Shown here: positions 24,560 to 33,360 of the stretch, piece after piece | How positions within the stretch are numbered: position 1 is the first letter of the stretch | Layout: each line of letters begins with the position of its first letter | Assembly: GCF_003121895.1 (NCBI RefSeq) | Contig: NZ_QEWW01000001.1 | Span: 1 to 64,000, forward strand | Length of the DNA: 64,000 nt | Reading direction: 5' to 3' | Source: Ignatzschineria cameli | GTDB lineage: Bacteria > Pseudomonadota > Gammaproteobacteria > Cardiobacteriales > Wohlfahrtiimonadaceae | Made by a program: the position numbers and the translations under genes | Notes under the pieces: model-generated | What the model was told of the DNA's origin: nothing | Databases searched by the model: none | Seen by the model: only the letters and a program-made list of their open reading frames with translations

Positions 24560-25690
24560 GAACAAAAAAGGCTGTTGAGTTGCCGGTCCTCACTATCGCG
24601 CTCTTCTATAAATCTCGCGCCGGCAATAGGCATCAAGGATGCCGATCTGCGGGCATACGGTGGTGATAAGAGCGAGATGGTAGGTTCCCGCAGCTCCATC
24701 TCTTTCTTAAGCACTGTTTATTGAAGCAAAAAGGCTGTTGAATTGCCGGAGAGCACCTCTGCATGCTTCTATCAATCTCATGCCGGCAAGGGGCGATCTC
24801 TCTATCACCGGCAGATGTTGTTTAACGGCTGTTTAAGAGCTGTTTAAGAACCGTTCAAATCATCTTTAATTATTTTTCCGGGATCGAAGATGCCGACCTG
24901 CGGGCATGCAGGAGTGAAAAGAACGAAATCGTTCTCTCCCGCCTTTCCAAAAACTATCTTAGAGAATATACATTAACTAACAGAAGCTGTTGAGTTGCCG
25001 GTCTTCACTATCGCGTTCTTTCAAAAAACATGCGCCGGCAGAGGGCAATTACTCGCTTACTAGAACATTTTCGGTATTGAAGATGCCAATCTGCGGGCAT
25101 ACGGTGCTGATAAGAGCGAGATGGTAGGTTCCCGCAGCTCCATCTCTTTCTTAAGCACTGTTTATTGAAGCAAAAAGGCTGTTGAATTGCCGGAGAGCAC
25201 CTCTGCATGCTTCTATCAATCTCATGCCGGCAAGGGGCGATCTCTCTATCACCGGCAGATGTTGTTTAACGGCTGTTTAAGAGCTGTTTAAGAACCGTTC
25301 AAATCATCTTTAATTATTTTTCCGGGATCGAAGATGCCGACCTGCGGGCATGCAGGAGTGAAAAGAACGAAATCGTTCTCTCCCGCCTTTCCAAAAACTA
25401 TCTTAGAGAATATACATTAACTAACAGAAGCTGTTGAGTTGCCGGTCTTCACTATCGCGTTCTTTCAAAAAACACGCGCCGGCAGAGGGCAATTACTCGC
25501 TTACTAGAACATTTTCGGTATTGAAGATGCCAATCTGCGGGCATACGGTGCTGATAAGAGCGAGATGGTAGGTTCCCGCAGCTCCATCTCTTTCTTAAGC
25601 ACTGTTTATTGAAGCAAAAAGGCTGTTGAGTTGCCGGTCCTTACTATCGCATTCTTCTATAAATCTCGCGCCGGCAAGGGGTGATTTCTC
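24560..25690 (-). repeat. Palindromic repeat cluster 2: elements A x6 and B x5, minus-oriented
   Basis: Fills the gap between sprT and ttcA. Element A (47 bp, TTGCCGG...CCGGCAA) lies at 24580-24626, 24743-24789, 24995-25040, 25187-25233, 25439-25484 and 25631-25677, in the reverse orientation to cluster 1. Element B (about 44 bp, GCGGG...CCCGC with GCATGC or GCATAC inside) lies at 24648-24692, 24900-24942, 25092-25136, 25344-25386 and 25536-25580. A and B alternate. A short hairpin GGCATC-AAG-GATGCC sits beside the first B (about 24630-24644). No coding potential is evident. Confidence 0.85.
24638..25660. repeat. 444-bp tandem duplication, two full copies and a partial third
   Basis: Positions 24638-25081 repeat at 25082-25525 and again, partly, from 25526 to about 25630; the offset is exactly 444 bp both times. 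The copies differ at only a few bases (for example CATGCGCC at about 25029 against CACGCGCC at about 25473). Each unit contains two A and two B elements, so unequal recombination between these elements probably made the array. Confidence 0.88.
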
Positions 25691-25702
25691 TATTATCAGT
25701 AA

Positions 25703-25731
25703 TGGAAATTATCGAGGATAGGCTATACAAT
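25703..25731 (+). promoter_or_regulatory. Candidate sigma70 promoter of ttcA
   Basis: TGGAAA (25703-25708, 4 of 6 matches to TTGACA), a 17-bp spacer, then TACAAT (25726-25731, 5 of 6 matches to TATAAT). The leader to the GTG at 25766 would be about 28 nt. Confidence 0.55.
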
Positions 25732-25765
25732 AACGAACAAAAATTATAGCAAGGGGTCAATACCG

Positions 25766-26617
25766 GTGAGTCTATCCGTTTCTGAAAAAAAGTTAGAAAA
25801 ACGTCTCCGTCGTAATGTGGGGCGCGCCATTATGGATTATCAGATGATTGAAGAGGGGGATCGCGTCATGGTCTGCCTTTCAGGAGGCAAGGATTCTTAT
25901 GCGCTCTTAGATCTTCTCTTAAAATTGCAGAAGCATGCGCCGGTTAAATTTGAGCTCTTTGCCGTCAATCTTGATCAGAAACAACCGGGATTTCCAGAGG
26001 AGATTCTTCCTGATTATCTCCGTTCTATTAATGTCCCTTTTGAGATTTTAGAGCAGGATACCTATTCTGTGGTACAACGCCTTATCCCTGAAGGGAAGAC
26101 TACCTGTAGCCTCTGTTCCCGGCTACGCCGAGGCGCGCTTTATCAATATGCGAAAGAGAAGGGATTTAATAAGATTGCCCTTGGGCATCATCGAGATGAT
26201 ATTGTAGAAACGCTCTTTATGAATCTCTTCTTTGGCGGCGTTTTAAAAGCAATGCCCCCTAAATTAGAGAGCGATGATGGAGAGAATATTGTGATTCGCC
26301 CACTCACTTACTGTAGTGAAAGTGATCTGATTAAATATGCAAAATTGCGACAATTCCCCATTATTCCTTGTAATCTTTGCGGTTCACAAGATGGATTGCA
26401 ACGGCAGAGTACAAAACAGATGTTAGCCGAATGGGAAGCTCAATATCCCGGTAGAATCGATTCGATCTTTCGTGCGATCACCAATATAAAACCCTCTCAA
26501 CTTGCCGATCCCCATCTCTTTGACTTTAAAGAATTCCTTGTGAAGGGTGGTACTGAGCCCACCGCGCTTGAGCGCAAGGAGAAAGGGATTGATCCGGAGA
26601 ATAATTGGTTATGTTGA
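25766..26617 (+). CDS. ttcA: tRNA 2-thiocytidine biosynthesis protein TtcA
   Basis: Thiolates cytidine 32 in certain tRNAs using ATP and an iron-sulfur cluster. 283 residues. The PP-loop ATP-binding motif SGGKDS is at 39-44, and the cluster ligands are C114 and C117 (CSLC) and C202 or C205 (CNLC). [10 protein letters not shown] is the second conserved block. Start GTG 25766 is supported by AAGGGG upstream. It is convergent with the XpaC-like gene, 18 bp away, with no obvious terminator between them. Confidence 0.93.
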   Translation: MSLSVSEKKLEKRLRRNVGRAIMDYQMIEEGDRVMVCLSGGKDSYALLDLLLKLQKHAPVKFELFAVNLDQKQPGFPEEILPDYLRSINVPFEILEQDTYSVVQRLIPEGKTTCSLCSRLRRGALYQYAKEKGFNKIALGHHRDDIVETLFMNLFFGGVLKAMPPKLESDDGENIVIRPLTYCSESDLIKYAKLRQFPIIPCNLCGSQDGLQRQSTKQMLAEWEAQYPGRIDSIFRAITNIKPSQLADPHLFDFKEFLVKGGTEPTALERKEKGIDPENNWLC

Positions 26618-26635
26618 TGCCATTATGATCGATGA

Positions 26636-27913
26636 TTAATGTCGATCAACCTCAAATCCCTGACTCCGGAGTAACTTATCGATAACGGTGGTATCCACTT
26701 TAAGATCATGGAGATCATTTTCGACTAATTCATCGGAAAGGGTATCGAATGCCTGTTGTAAGGTCTGCATCGAGCGGAGAATCTCCTGATGCAGTTCGAT
26801 CTGCTTATCGCGCGAGGCATACTCCATCACGGTAAGGTATTTCTGGAGATTCTCCTGAATCAACGGAAGATAACGATTTAAGAAACGTCCTCCCACTAAG
26901 ACATCACGAGGATCACGCTCCATCGCTTTAATGATCTTTGACGCTGAGAAACCGATCTCCACTACCTGATCGGCAATATCGTGAGGCAGGCGATCAACCA
27001 ACATCTCAATTTTTTCAAGAAGCTCAATATGTCGTCCGAAGAGTGCATATTTTGCCGCTTTTTCTGCCTCTAATTTCTCTGCGCGACGAAGGGCTGCAAG
27101 TTCTGCTTCGATCTCCCGCTCCGTCTCAATATAGGCTTGCTTCTCCCGTTCACTCATAAAGAAATAACTCAATTTACGGCGAATTTTTTTCGGTGCTAAA
27201 AGTCCAAAGAGGAGAGTGATTATCAGCGCTAACGAGGTAATTTTAGGGAAGATGGAGAAGGCAGCTGCAGGATGATCCGCTAAGCTTCCGGCTAAAAAGA
27301 GGAGCGCTAAGGGAATCGTAAACCAAAATGCGCGATTGTTGATATCTCGATCGCGAATGCCGGAGATCGCTGCAACAATCCCACCGATTAGAAGCGCGAT
27401 CGGCCAGTAACCACTCAAGACCATAATGATTGTGGCGATAGTTCCCACGCTTAATGCAAAACGATTAGGACGGGAAGGGAAGAGCATAATGAGTCCAAGA
27501 TAGCTACCGAGCAGACCAAATCCCGGGGTGATTCCATCACTTGAAGGGATAAAGATCCGCGCAATTTCTACCCCGATACCGGCAATAAATGCTTTTGCAT
27601 GATCAACTAGGCGATTAAAGGTCGCTTTTGCCCCTTCAATACCGCGGCTAAAAGCACTATTGAGGCTATTGAAGATCTCCTGATCGTACGGGTTATTTTG
27701 ATGGGTAACGTTACGCTTCTTCTCTCTTTTTTCTTCTCGATAAGCGGGGGAGAGATCCATAGCTCGTTCTTGAGCGTAGCGAAATCGCTCTTTAAGAGAA
27801 GCACCTTTTAGGGAGCCTCGTTCCGCTGCTGCTTTTTGTGCGGCACGACGTTCGAAGGGAAGCTCATTTGTACGCTCGGAACGAGCGTTATGTGGTTGAC
27901 GATATTGGCTCAT
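26636..27913 (-). CDS. XpaC-like membrane protein (halogen hydrolase family)
   Basis: 425 residues. A basic, charged N-terminus (about 1-75) is followed by several hydrophobic segments between about 130 and 240. Next comes a charged, coiled-coil-like helix (about 250-285, EKQAYIETEREIEAELAALRRAEKLEAEK) and a C-terminal helical domain. The C-terminal part and the pairing with TelA match the XpaC/5-bromo-4-chloroindolyl phosphate hydrolysis family (Halogen_Hydrol). The family name comes from an old phenotype and does not establish enzyme activity. It lies 76 bp downstream of telA and is probably cotranscribed. The N-terminal region is longer than I expect for the family. Role in envelope stress or toxic-anion tolerance is inference. 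Confidence 0.7.
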   Translation of the reverse strand: MSQYRQPHNARSERTNELPFERRAAQKAAAERGSLKGASLKERFRYAQERAMDLSPAYREEKREKKRNVTHQNNPYDQEIFNSLNSAFSRGIEGAKATFNRLVDHAKAFIAGIGVEIARIFIPSSDGITPGFGLLGSYLGLIMLFPSRPNRFALSVGTIATIIMVLSGYWPIALLIGGIVAAISGIRDRDINNRAFWFTIPLALLFLAGSLADHPAAAFSIFPKITSLALIITLLFGLLAPKKIRRKLSYFFMSEREKQAYIETEREIEAELAALRRAEKLEAEKAAKYALFGRHIELLEKIEMLVDRLPHDIADQVVEIGFSASKIIKAMERDPRDVLVGGRFLNRYLPLIQENLQKYLTVMEYASRDKQIELHQEILRSMQTLQQAFDTLSDELVENDLHDLKVDTTVIDKLLRSQGFEVDRH

Positions 27914-27989
27914 AGAGGACTCATAGATACAAAATAGATGTGATAATCATCGTTGATGGTTGATTGACCATTGTGATTAGCTCTAGTGA

Positions 27990-29126
27990 TTAGCTATTGT
28001 ATTTATCGACCACCGAGCTAATCCGCTCGCGAAGATTCTCTTCCATTTGCCCCAATTCTACTTCAACTTCTGCACGGCGGCGGCGTGCTTCTGTCGCAAT
28101 CTTCATCGTCTCTTCAATGGTGTCGACTAAGCGAGTTTGAACTTCACGAATGGTCTCAATATCAACAATGGAGCGCTCCACCTCTTTTGCTGTTGCAATG
28201 GAGTTCTGTTGTAATGCGGCCGCATTTTTACGAAGTAACTCATTAGTGGTATCAGAAACATCTTTCTGTAATTGTGCTGCACGACCTTGCTCATCGAGTG
28301 AGAGTGAGAGCACAATTTGGCTCTTCCAGATTGGCAGTGTGGAGAGAATGCTCCCTTGAATCTTTTCCGCAAGCTGTTGATTATTATTTTGAATAATCCG
28401 AATTTGGGGTGCTGTCTGCATGGAGATCGTTTTTGAGATCTCAAGATCGTGTAGACGGCGCTCAAAGCGATTGAGATTCTCCATCAGATCTTTCACTTTT
28501 TGAGCATCTAAGAGATCTTTCGACTCCTCAGCTGCTTTCTGTAATGCCGGCAGTTCCGTCTCTTTAATCTCTTTTACCTTCGCTTTTCCTGCTTCAACAA
28601 AGAGGCTTACCTCTTTATAGTAATCGAAGTTTTTAAGATAGAGTTGTTCGAGGCGCTCATTATCTCTTAAGAGACCGACCATTGAGTTATCGAGATGGCT
28701 AGCAATAGCGTCGACTTGTGAGGTCAGTGACATATGGTCAATTTTTGCCTGCACCCCTTTTTGAAAGAGTGAACCGATTAGTGGTAATTTAGAGAGGAAG
28801 TTACCACTCTTCTCTTCAGCTGAGAGCGGATCATACTCTCGAATTTTCATAATAAGGGAAGAGAGCTGATCACCAATAACGCCTGAATCTTTACCTTTTA
28901 CCCGATCTAAAAGTGTATCAGCAAATTTAGCGATCTCTTCCATCGGTTTAACACCATAGGCCATCACTTCCGCCGGATTATCGATATTGATTGTCTCGGA
29001 AATAGCATTGATTCGAACAAGATCTTCCTTCTTCACCGGGAGTTCTTTCCCTTCATCAAATTCTGCCATCTCTGTTGGGGTAACGGTTTGTAATGCTTTC
29101 TCTTCCAATAATTTCTCTTCACTCAT
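27990..29126 (-). CDS. telA: TelA-family toxic anion resistance protein
   Basis: 378 residues, cytoplasmic, almost entirely helical. The block SKLPLIGSLFQKG (about residues 108-121) and a long heptad-rich C-terminal half (from about 270) are typical of TelA, named from tellurite-resistance plasmids. The TelA-XpaC pair is widespread; mechanism unknown. The ATG is at the right end of the gene on the minus strand, and a TATAAT-like -10 on that strand at 29166-29171 would give a leader of about 35-40 nt. It is divergent from the glycerophosphodiesterase-like gene across a 558-bp gap. Confidence 0.85.
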   Translation of the reverse strand: MSEEKLLEEKALQTVTPTEMAEFDEGKELPVKKEDLVRINAISETINIDNPAEVMAYGVKPMEEIAKFADTLLDRVKGKDSGVIGDQLSSLIMKIREYDPLSAEEKSGNFLSKLPLIGSLFQKGVQAKIDHMSLTSQVDAIASHLDNSMVGLLRDNERLEQLYLKNFDYYKEVSLFVEAGKAKVKEIKETELPALQKAAEESKDLLDAQKVKDLMENLNRFERRLHDLEISKTISMQTAPQIRIIQNNNQQLAEKIQGSILSTLPIWKSQIVLSLSLDEQGRAAQLQKDVSDTTNELLRKNAAALQQNSIATAKEVERSIVDIETIREVQTRLVDTIEETMKIATEARRRRAEVEVELGQMEENLRERISSVVDKYNS

Positions 29127-29684
29127 GCTTGATCTCTCTTCTTAACGTTATCGTAATATTCCACCATTATAATGTTTTTTGACGGGATAATCCTCAATAA
29201 TCTAGGTAATTTCCGATTTATGCTCGTTATATACTAATAGGAAAGTTCAGCGATCATAGCAGGGGATGTTTCAAGCTAACTCTTTAATGATAGTAACTTG
29301 CTTGATATGTGATTATATTGATGTAACTATATTAACTTAATCATATTAATCTAATCATATCCATCTAATCATATCCATCTAATCATATTCAGCTAATCAT
29401 ATCCATCTAATCATGTTTGGCTAATAATGTTTATACAATCATATCTATATAATGATAAATATTTAATTGTGCTCATTTAGGCGCACTTACTTAATCATGC
29501 TTTTAATAGTAACTGCTTAATTTTATTGGGATTAAGTGTCTTTTGTTATTGATAATCGATATTATTTAAATTAATTTAAAGAGAATCATAAAAAGTATTA
29601 AATAGTATTTTTCGATAGAAAGCGATCTAATAGAGAAAGAGGCGAGAAATCACCTCTACTACCTACATTAAAGAGGACAATATT
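29127..29684. other. Divergent intergenic region between telA and the GDPD-like gene
   Basis: 558 bp, very AT-rich, no gene seen. It holds the probable telA promoter at its left end and an eight-unit 14-bp tandem repeat (29338-29449). The plus-strand promoter of the GDPD-like gene was not pinpointed; a plain AAGAGG Shine-Dalgarno lies just before that gene. Confidence 0.5.
29338..29449. repeat. Eight 14-bp tandem units (TAATCATATCCATC-like)
   Basis: Units start at 29338, 29352, 29366, 29380, 29394, 29408, 29422 and 29436. Units 2, 3 and 5 are identical (TAATCATATCCATC); the outer ones are degenerate. The core TAATCAT recurs on the same strand every 14 bp, which could be an array of protein-binding sites or simple slippage DNA. 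Confidence 0.8.
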
Positions 29685-30590
29685 ATGTCTTTATATCAAA
29701 AAGGACTCTCAACTGAACCTAAAGTGATCGCTCATCGGGGTGCCGGAAAGAGTGCGCCGGAGAATACATTAGCGGCATTTCGTCACGCCTTTCAAGAAGG
29801 GTATCGCTACTTTACCTGCGATATTCGCTGTTCTGAGGATCGGGAACTCTTTCTCCTTCATGATGCTGATCTTGAGAGAACGACCAATGGTTATGGTAGA
29901 GCAGATGAATTGAGCTGGGATCAACTCTCTAAGTTAGAGGCAGGCTCTTACTATTCACCACTCTATATGGGAGAATCAATCCCCCGTTTTGAGGCAGTTG
30001 TAAACTTTATTATTAGTAATTATTGCCGACTCAATATTGAGGTGAAAAGTGGCGCGATAGATGATAGGGAATTGGGGCGAATAGTGGCTGAAAGACTCTA
30101 TCGTAAGATTATTGATCGTCTTGATGCTTGTGTTGATATTCTCTTTGATGAGGATCTCGATCGACTCTTTGAGCGCCTCTTCAATGAGATGCTCGATGGA
30201 CCGACCGATTATTGTATTAAAAATCAATTTCTCATCACCTCGAGCTCTCCCCTGATTTTAGAGGGGGCCTTTGCTGCCCAACCCTGGATTCCACGAGGTT
30301 ATATTGTCGATCCTGACGATGATCGTTTTTTAGATAGAGGAGTGAATAGAGAAGTTGATAGAGACGTTGATAGAGAAGCGCTCTTTTCATTACTCAAAAG
30401 CTTAAAATGTAGTGCGCTTATTATCCCTAAGGAGTTTGTCACTCCACAACTTGTCGAGCGTTGCCGGCAGGAAAGTTATCTTCTATTTGTGACAGTAGTT
30501 GATGAGATTATCGAGATTGATCAACTCCTCAAGATGGGAGTCGATAGCGTCATTACCGATAATATCGATGCAGCGGCTTGTTTTTCTTAA
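29685..30590 (+). CDS. Glycerophosphodiester phosphodiesterase-like protein with altered metal site
   Basis: 301 residues, TIM-barrel GDPD family, cytoplasmic (no signal peptide), so UgpQ-like rather than GlpQ-like. It would cleave glycerophosphodiesters to glycerol 3-phosphate, the GlpD substrate. HRGAGKSAPENT (17-28) and HDADLERTTNG (59-69) are intact, as is the NIEVKS strand. However, the acidic ligand expected in the E-x-D motif is Thr (T44-C-D46). The protein is also about 50 residues longer than E. coli UgpQ: there is an extra DRLDACVDILFDEDLDRLFERLF segment, and near residues 217-232 a four-unit 12-bp DNA repeat (30333-30380) encoding D/N-R-x-V steps. Either an inactive or re-purposed relative, or an alternative metal site. 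Confidence 0.75.
   Translation: MSLYQKGLSTEPKVIAHRGAGKSAPENTLAAFRHAFQEGYRYFTCDIRCSEDRELFLLHDADLERTTNGYGRADELSWDQLSKLEAGSYYSPLYMGESIPRFEAVVNFIISNYCRLNIEVKSGAIDDRELGRIVAERLYRKIIDRLDACVDILFDEDLDRLFERLFNEMLDGPTDYCIKNQFLITSSSPLILEGAFAAQPWIPRGYIVDPDDDRFLDRGVNREVDRDVDREALFSLLKSLKCSALIIPKEFVTPQLVERCRQESYLLFVTVVDEIIEIDQLLKMGVDSVITDNIDAAACFS
30333..30380 (+). repeat. Four in-frame 12-bp repeats inside the GDPD-like gene
   Basis: Units GATAGAGGAGTG, AATAGAGAAGTT, GATAGAGACGTT and GATAGAGAAGCG, in frame and encoding DRGV/NREV/DRDV/DREA. Gain or loss of a unit would change the protein by four residues without a frameshift. Confidence 0.8.
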
Positions 30591-30858
30591 TGGTCGCTTT
30601 TTACAGAAGATGATAGTGGAAATACATTAAAGTGCAGCAATTGACTATAATAGTTAATGATTCAATCATGTTATATCTCATGTAGATATCTTATATTAGA
30701 TATCTATATTAGGCGATAACTATTGGGTGCTTGCATTGCACAGCCTTATTAAATTTAGTTTAAATTAACGTTAATTCATTGTGGTTAAAGTCGGTTGATG
30801 CAATGTTAGTGCGCCTCATAAAATCTATTGATAGGGTTAAAAAGGAAGATTAGTTTTA

Positions 30859-31617
30859 ATGTTATTACCCCAAAAGAACTCGGCAGAGTTAGCAAAGCTC
30901 TTTGCTCAAATGCTCGAAGAGGAGAATTATATAGAACCGGAGACGCCTGAGGAGTTCGCTTATTATCTTGAAATTAATAAAATCCCGAAGAGAAGTATGG
31001 ATGATCTGCAAGCTTGGGCATTTTATTATGCAGTAAAACGAGATTCTGAGCGGGCAATCGATTATTTTAAACGCTCTTTTTATTTTGAAGATCCTGAGTT
31101 TTGTAGTAATTATCTCTACTATTTGATTCTATTAAAAAAGTTTGATGCTTGTGAGGAAGCCTTAATACGTGCTGTAGATAAATATCCCGTAAGTATAGCT
31201 TCAATCACTAAGCTTCAGCTCTTTTTTGCAATTTTAAAAGGAGATGAGGAGGGTATCTTAGACGCTTTTGACAACCTCATAAAATTAAAAAATGAGGAGA
31301 GTGATTATTATCGCTTCTTAAAAGCACAATACCTTGCCTTTATGCAGAATATGCGCTTTTCAGGAGAGATGCTTCAATTAATTGGGAAGATCTATCAAGC
31401 CATTTGTCATCAATATTCTTTTATAACCTATCCTAAAATTACTTTTGAGGTTGATGAGGAACATGGTCTCAATGCTATTATTTTTGCTCTGAAGTCAGAA
31501 AAAGATGTGATGCTTATCCCAGAGTTAAATGGAGAATTAGCAGATCGATTATCTCAGTTAGAGCAACTTGATGGAAAGGTATTTACTGCAACATTTGATA
31601 TGATTAGGAATCTTTAA
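30859..31617 (+). CDS. Uncharacterised helical-repeat (TPR-like) protein
   Basis: 252 residues, not recognised. No signal peptide or membrane segment. Residues about 50-150 read as paired amphipathic helices (YAVKRDSERAIDYFKRSFYFEDPEFCSNYLYYLILLKKFDACEEALIRAVDKYP) like TPR units. The C-terminus is mixed alpha/beta with GLNAIIFALKSEKDVMLIPEL. It is followed after 14 bp by the HEPN-like gene, so the two are very likely cotranscribed. The pair sits between a divergent AT-rich region and a repeat cluster, in a locus that looks accessory. A protein-binding scaffold or partner for the HEPN-like protein is a guess. Confidence 0.6.
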   Translation: MLLPQKNSAELAKLFAQMLEEENYIEPETPEEFAYYLEINKIPKRSMDDLQAWAFYYAVKRDSERAIDYFKRSFYFEDPEFCSNYLYYLILLKKFDACEEALIRAVDKYPVSIASITKLQLFFAILKGDEEGILDAFDNLIKLKNEESDYYRFLKAQYLAFMQNMRFSGEMLQLIGKIYQAICHQYSFITYPKITFEVDEEHGLNAIIFALKSEKDVMLIPELNGELADRLSQLEQLDGKVFTATFDMIRNL

Positions 31618-31631
31618 ATATCAGAGGAAAT

Positions 31632-32012
31632 ATGGCGGTTAAAAGTATTGATTTTTTGAATTTTGCTGAAGACCTGTTTAAGAGCGCAAGTCGAGAGATC
31701 GAATATCGAAATGTAGTATCTCGTTCATATTATTCTTCTTTACATTTGATCAATTCTTTTGTTCTCAATGCACCTAAAAAGCAACAGAATTTAATCAATT
31801 ATCTTTGCGATACAAAAGAGCATCTCAATGAAAAAGTTGACTCAAAAACTTTGAGATCATTTGGATTGAGATTAGAGCAACAACGGAGAAATAGGGTTAA
31901 GGCAGATTATTATCTACATAGACATCTCTCCTCTTATGAGGCAAAAAATGCGCTTAAAGAGGCCAAGATATGTCGAGCTTTACTAGAAAAAGAGGAAGAT
32001 AAGAATATTTAG
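31632..32012 (+). CDS. HEPN-domain-like small protein
   Basis: 126 residues, all helical. The N-terminal half has VSRSYYSSLHLINSF, which resembles the RSYYAAFH helix of HEPN proteins. The C-terminal half has RVKADYYLHRHLSSYEAKNALKEAKICRALL, like the R-x-K-ADY...A..AL..A..F block of small HEPN proteins. The canonical RNase motif R-x4-6-H is not obvious, so it may be a non-catalytic or divergent HEPN. A terminator follows at 32086. HEPN proteins are frequent in toxin-antitoxin and defence modules; here that is inference from size, pairing and location. The start ATG has AGAGGAAAT upstream. Confidence 0.62.
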   Translation: MAVKSIDFLNFAEDLFKSASREIEYRNVVSRSYYSSLHLINSFVLNAPKKQQNLINYLCDTKEHLNEKVDSKTLRSFGLRLEQQRRNRVKADYYLHRHLSSYEAKNALKEAKICRALLEKEEDKNI

Positions 32013-32085
32013 TATTGAGATCTATTAATAATCTCGGTAATGCTCTTATTACTCTTATTTTTAAAAGTAATTTGTAAGATATTGT

Positions 32086-32121
32086 AAATCTCGTACTAAT
32101 GTGTGTGGTACGGGATTTTTT
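32086..32121 (+). terminator. Rho-independent terminator after the HEPN-like gene
   Basis: Stem AAATCTCGTACT (32086-32097) pairs with GGTACGGGATTT (32107-32118) with two G-T pairs, a nine-base loop, then six T residues. Confidence 0.82.
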
Positions 32122-32149
32122 ATTTGATTTTTCAATAGGTAAGAGAATC

Positions 32150-32530
32150 AGCGGAAGGGCGGGAACCTACCATCTCGCTCTTATCACAACCGCATGCCCG
32201 CAGGTCGGTATCCTTGATGCCGAGAAAGTTTTCTGGTAATCGAGTGATTGCCTTCTGCCGGCACGTGGTTTCTGGAAGAGCGCTATGGTGAGATCCGGCA
32301 GCGTTCAGCCTCTTTTGTTTAATAGATTCAACTCATAAGAAAATCTGTTGAGCCGCGGGAACCTACTATTTCACTCTTATCACAACTGCATGCCCGCAGA
32401 TCGGCATCTTTGATGCCGAGAAATAGTATCGATATAGATCAGAATGGAGCGATATTTGCTGTTGATTGAGATCGCTAACTGCCGGCGCGTGTTTTTGGAA
32501 GAGCGTGATAGTAAGATCCGGCAGCGTTCG
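32150..32530 (+). repeat. Palindromic repeat cluster 3a: B-A-B-A, plus-oriented
   Basis: Element B at 32159-32202, A at 32255-32301, B at 32354-32398 and A at 32479-32524. After each B comes a short hairpin GGCATC or GGTATC...GATGCC. The order B, hairpin, spacer, A matches the reverse complement of cluster 2, so the composite B+A is the repeating unit. No gene is seen. Confidence 0.85.
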
Positions 32531-32554
32531 CTCTTTAAGATTGATCATCGCTAT

Positions 32555-32582
32555 TTGACAAAAAAACTTGTCGTCGTAATAT
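32555..32582 (+). promoter_or_regulatory. Strong candidate promoter of the 32.6-kb small RNA
   Basis: TTGACA (32555-32560, perfect -35), a 16-bp spacer, TAATAT (32577-32582, 4 of 6 at -10). No ORF follows, but a hairpin with a T tract begins about 14 bp after the -10. Confidence 0.6.
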
Positions 32583-32588
32583 TATGGA

Positions 32589-32674
32589 CAACAATCCCCT
32601 CAATCTCTGCCTAGTTACTAACTCTTAAAAGTTATTTAATCTAGGAACAACAGAGTTGAGGGCTTTTTTATTTT
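32589..32674 (+). ncRNA. Candidate small RNA, about 83 nt, ending in its own terminator hairpin
   Basis: The predicted transcript starts about 32589 and ends in the T tract at 32664-32674. It folds into one long imperfect hairpin. Positions 32597-32603 pair with 32656-32662 (CCCTCAA with TTGAGGG), 32605-32609 with 32651-32655 (CTCTG with CAGAG), and 32610-32614 with 32641-32645 (CCTAG with CTAGG). A nested stem TAACT/AGTTA (32619-32623 with 32630-32634) lies inside. A five-base bulge sits on the 3' side. It lies between an intact A element and a truncated one in a repeat cluster. No known RNA family is recognised. It could instead be a mobile-element remnant with a terminator-like end. Confidence 0.55.
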
Positions 32675-32699
32675 CTTCCCTAGAATCATCCATGATGAG

Positions 32700-33360
32700 G
32701 TGATAGTAAGATCCGGCAGCGTTCAGCCTCTTTTTTGAATCAATCATCCTTAAGAAGGTCAGTGGAGCCGCGGGAGAGAACCATTTCGCTCTTATCACAA
32801 CCTCATGCCCGCAGGTCGGCATCCTTGGTGCCGGGAAAATAATTAAATATGATTTGAACGGTTATTAAATAGTTCTTAAACAGCAGTTAAACAATATCTG
32901 CCGGTGATAGAGAGATAGCTATTTGCCGGCACGAAATTTATAGAAGCATACAGGGGTGATCTCCGGCAACTCAACAAACTTTTTTCTATCAACAAATAGT
33001 CATAACAGGTGATCAAAGATTGCCAACTGCCGGCGTGATATTTCTGGAAAAACGCGATAGTGAGATCCGGCAGCGTTCAGACTCTTTTTCGAATCAATCG
33101 TCCTTAAGAAGGTCAGTGGAGCCGCGGGAGCCTACCATCTCGCTCTTATCACAACCGCATGCCCGCAGGTCGGCATCCTTGATGCCGAGAAAGTTTTCTG
33201 GTGATCGAAGATTGCCAACTGCCGGCGTGATATTTCTGGAAAAACGCGATAGTGAGGACCGGCAGCGTTCAGACTCTTTTTTGAATCAATCGTCCTTAAG
33301 AAGGTCAATGGAGCCGCGGGAGAGAACCATCTCGCTCTTTTCACAACTGCATGCCCATAG
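32700..33360 (+). repeat. Palindromic repeat cluster 3b, with a 192-bp tandem repeat
   Basis: It begins with the right half of an A element (about 32701-32719), then B at 32769-32812, A at 32922-32969, A at 33027-33073, B at 33123-33168, A at 33219-33265 and a degraded B at 33315-33357. The unit starting at 33026 recurs at 33218 (offset 192 bp) nearly unchanged, including the spacer. The 32768-32972 stretch (B, hairpin, AT spacer, A) is the same roughly 205-bp composite as 24740-24943 on the opposite strand. Several short ORFs cross the array but look like shadows of the repeats. Confidence 0.85.

Noticed and set aside
25008-25208. Minus-strand ORF in cluster 2
   Set aside because: A shadow of the palindromic repeats, spanning copies of A and B.
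24560-25690. Possible CRISPR array
   Set aside because: Repeats are long palindromes in mixed units (47, 44, 192, 444 bp) with conserved, not unique, spacers, and no cas genes are seen.
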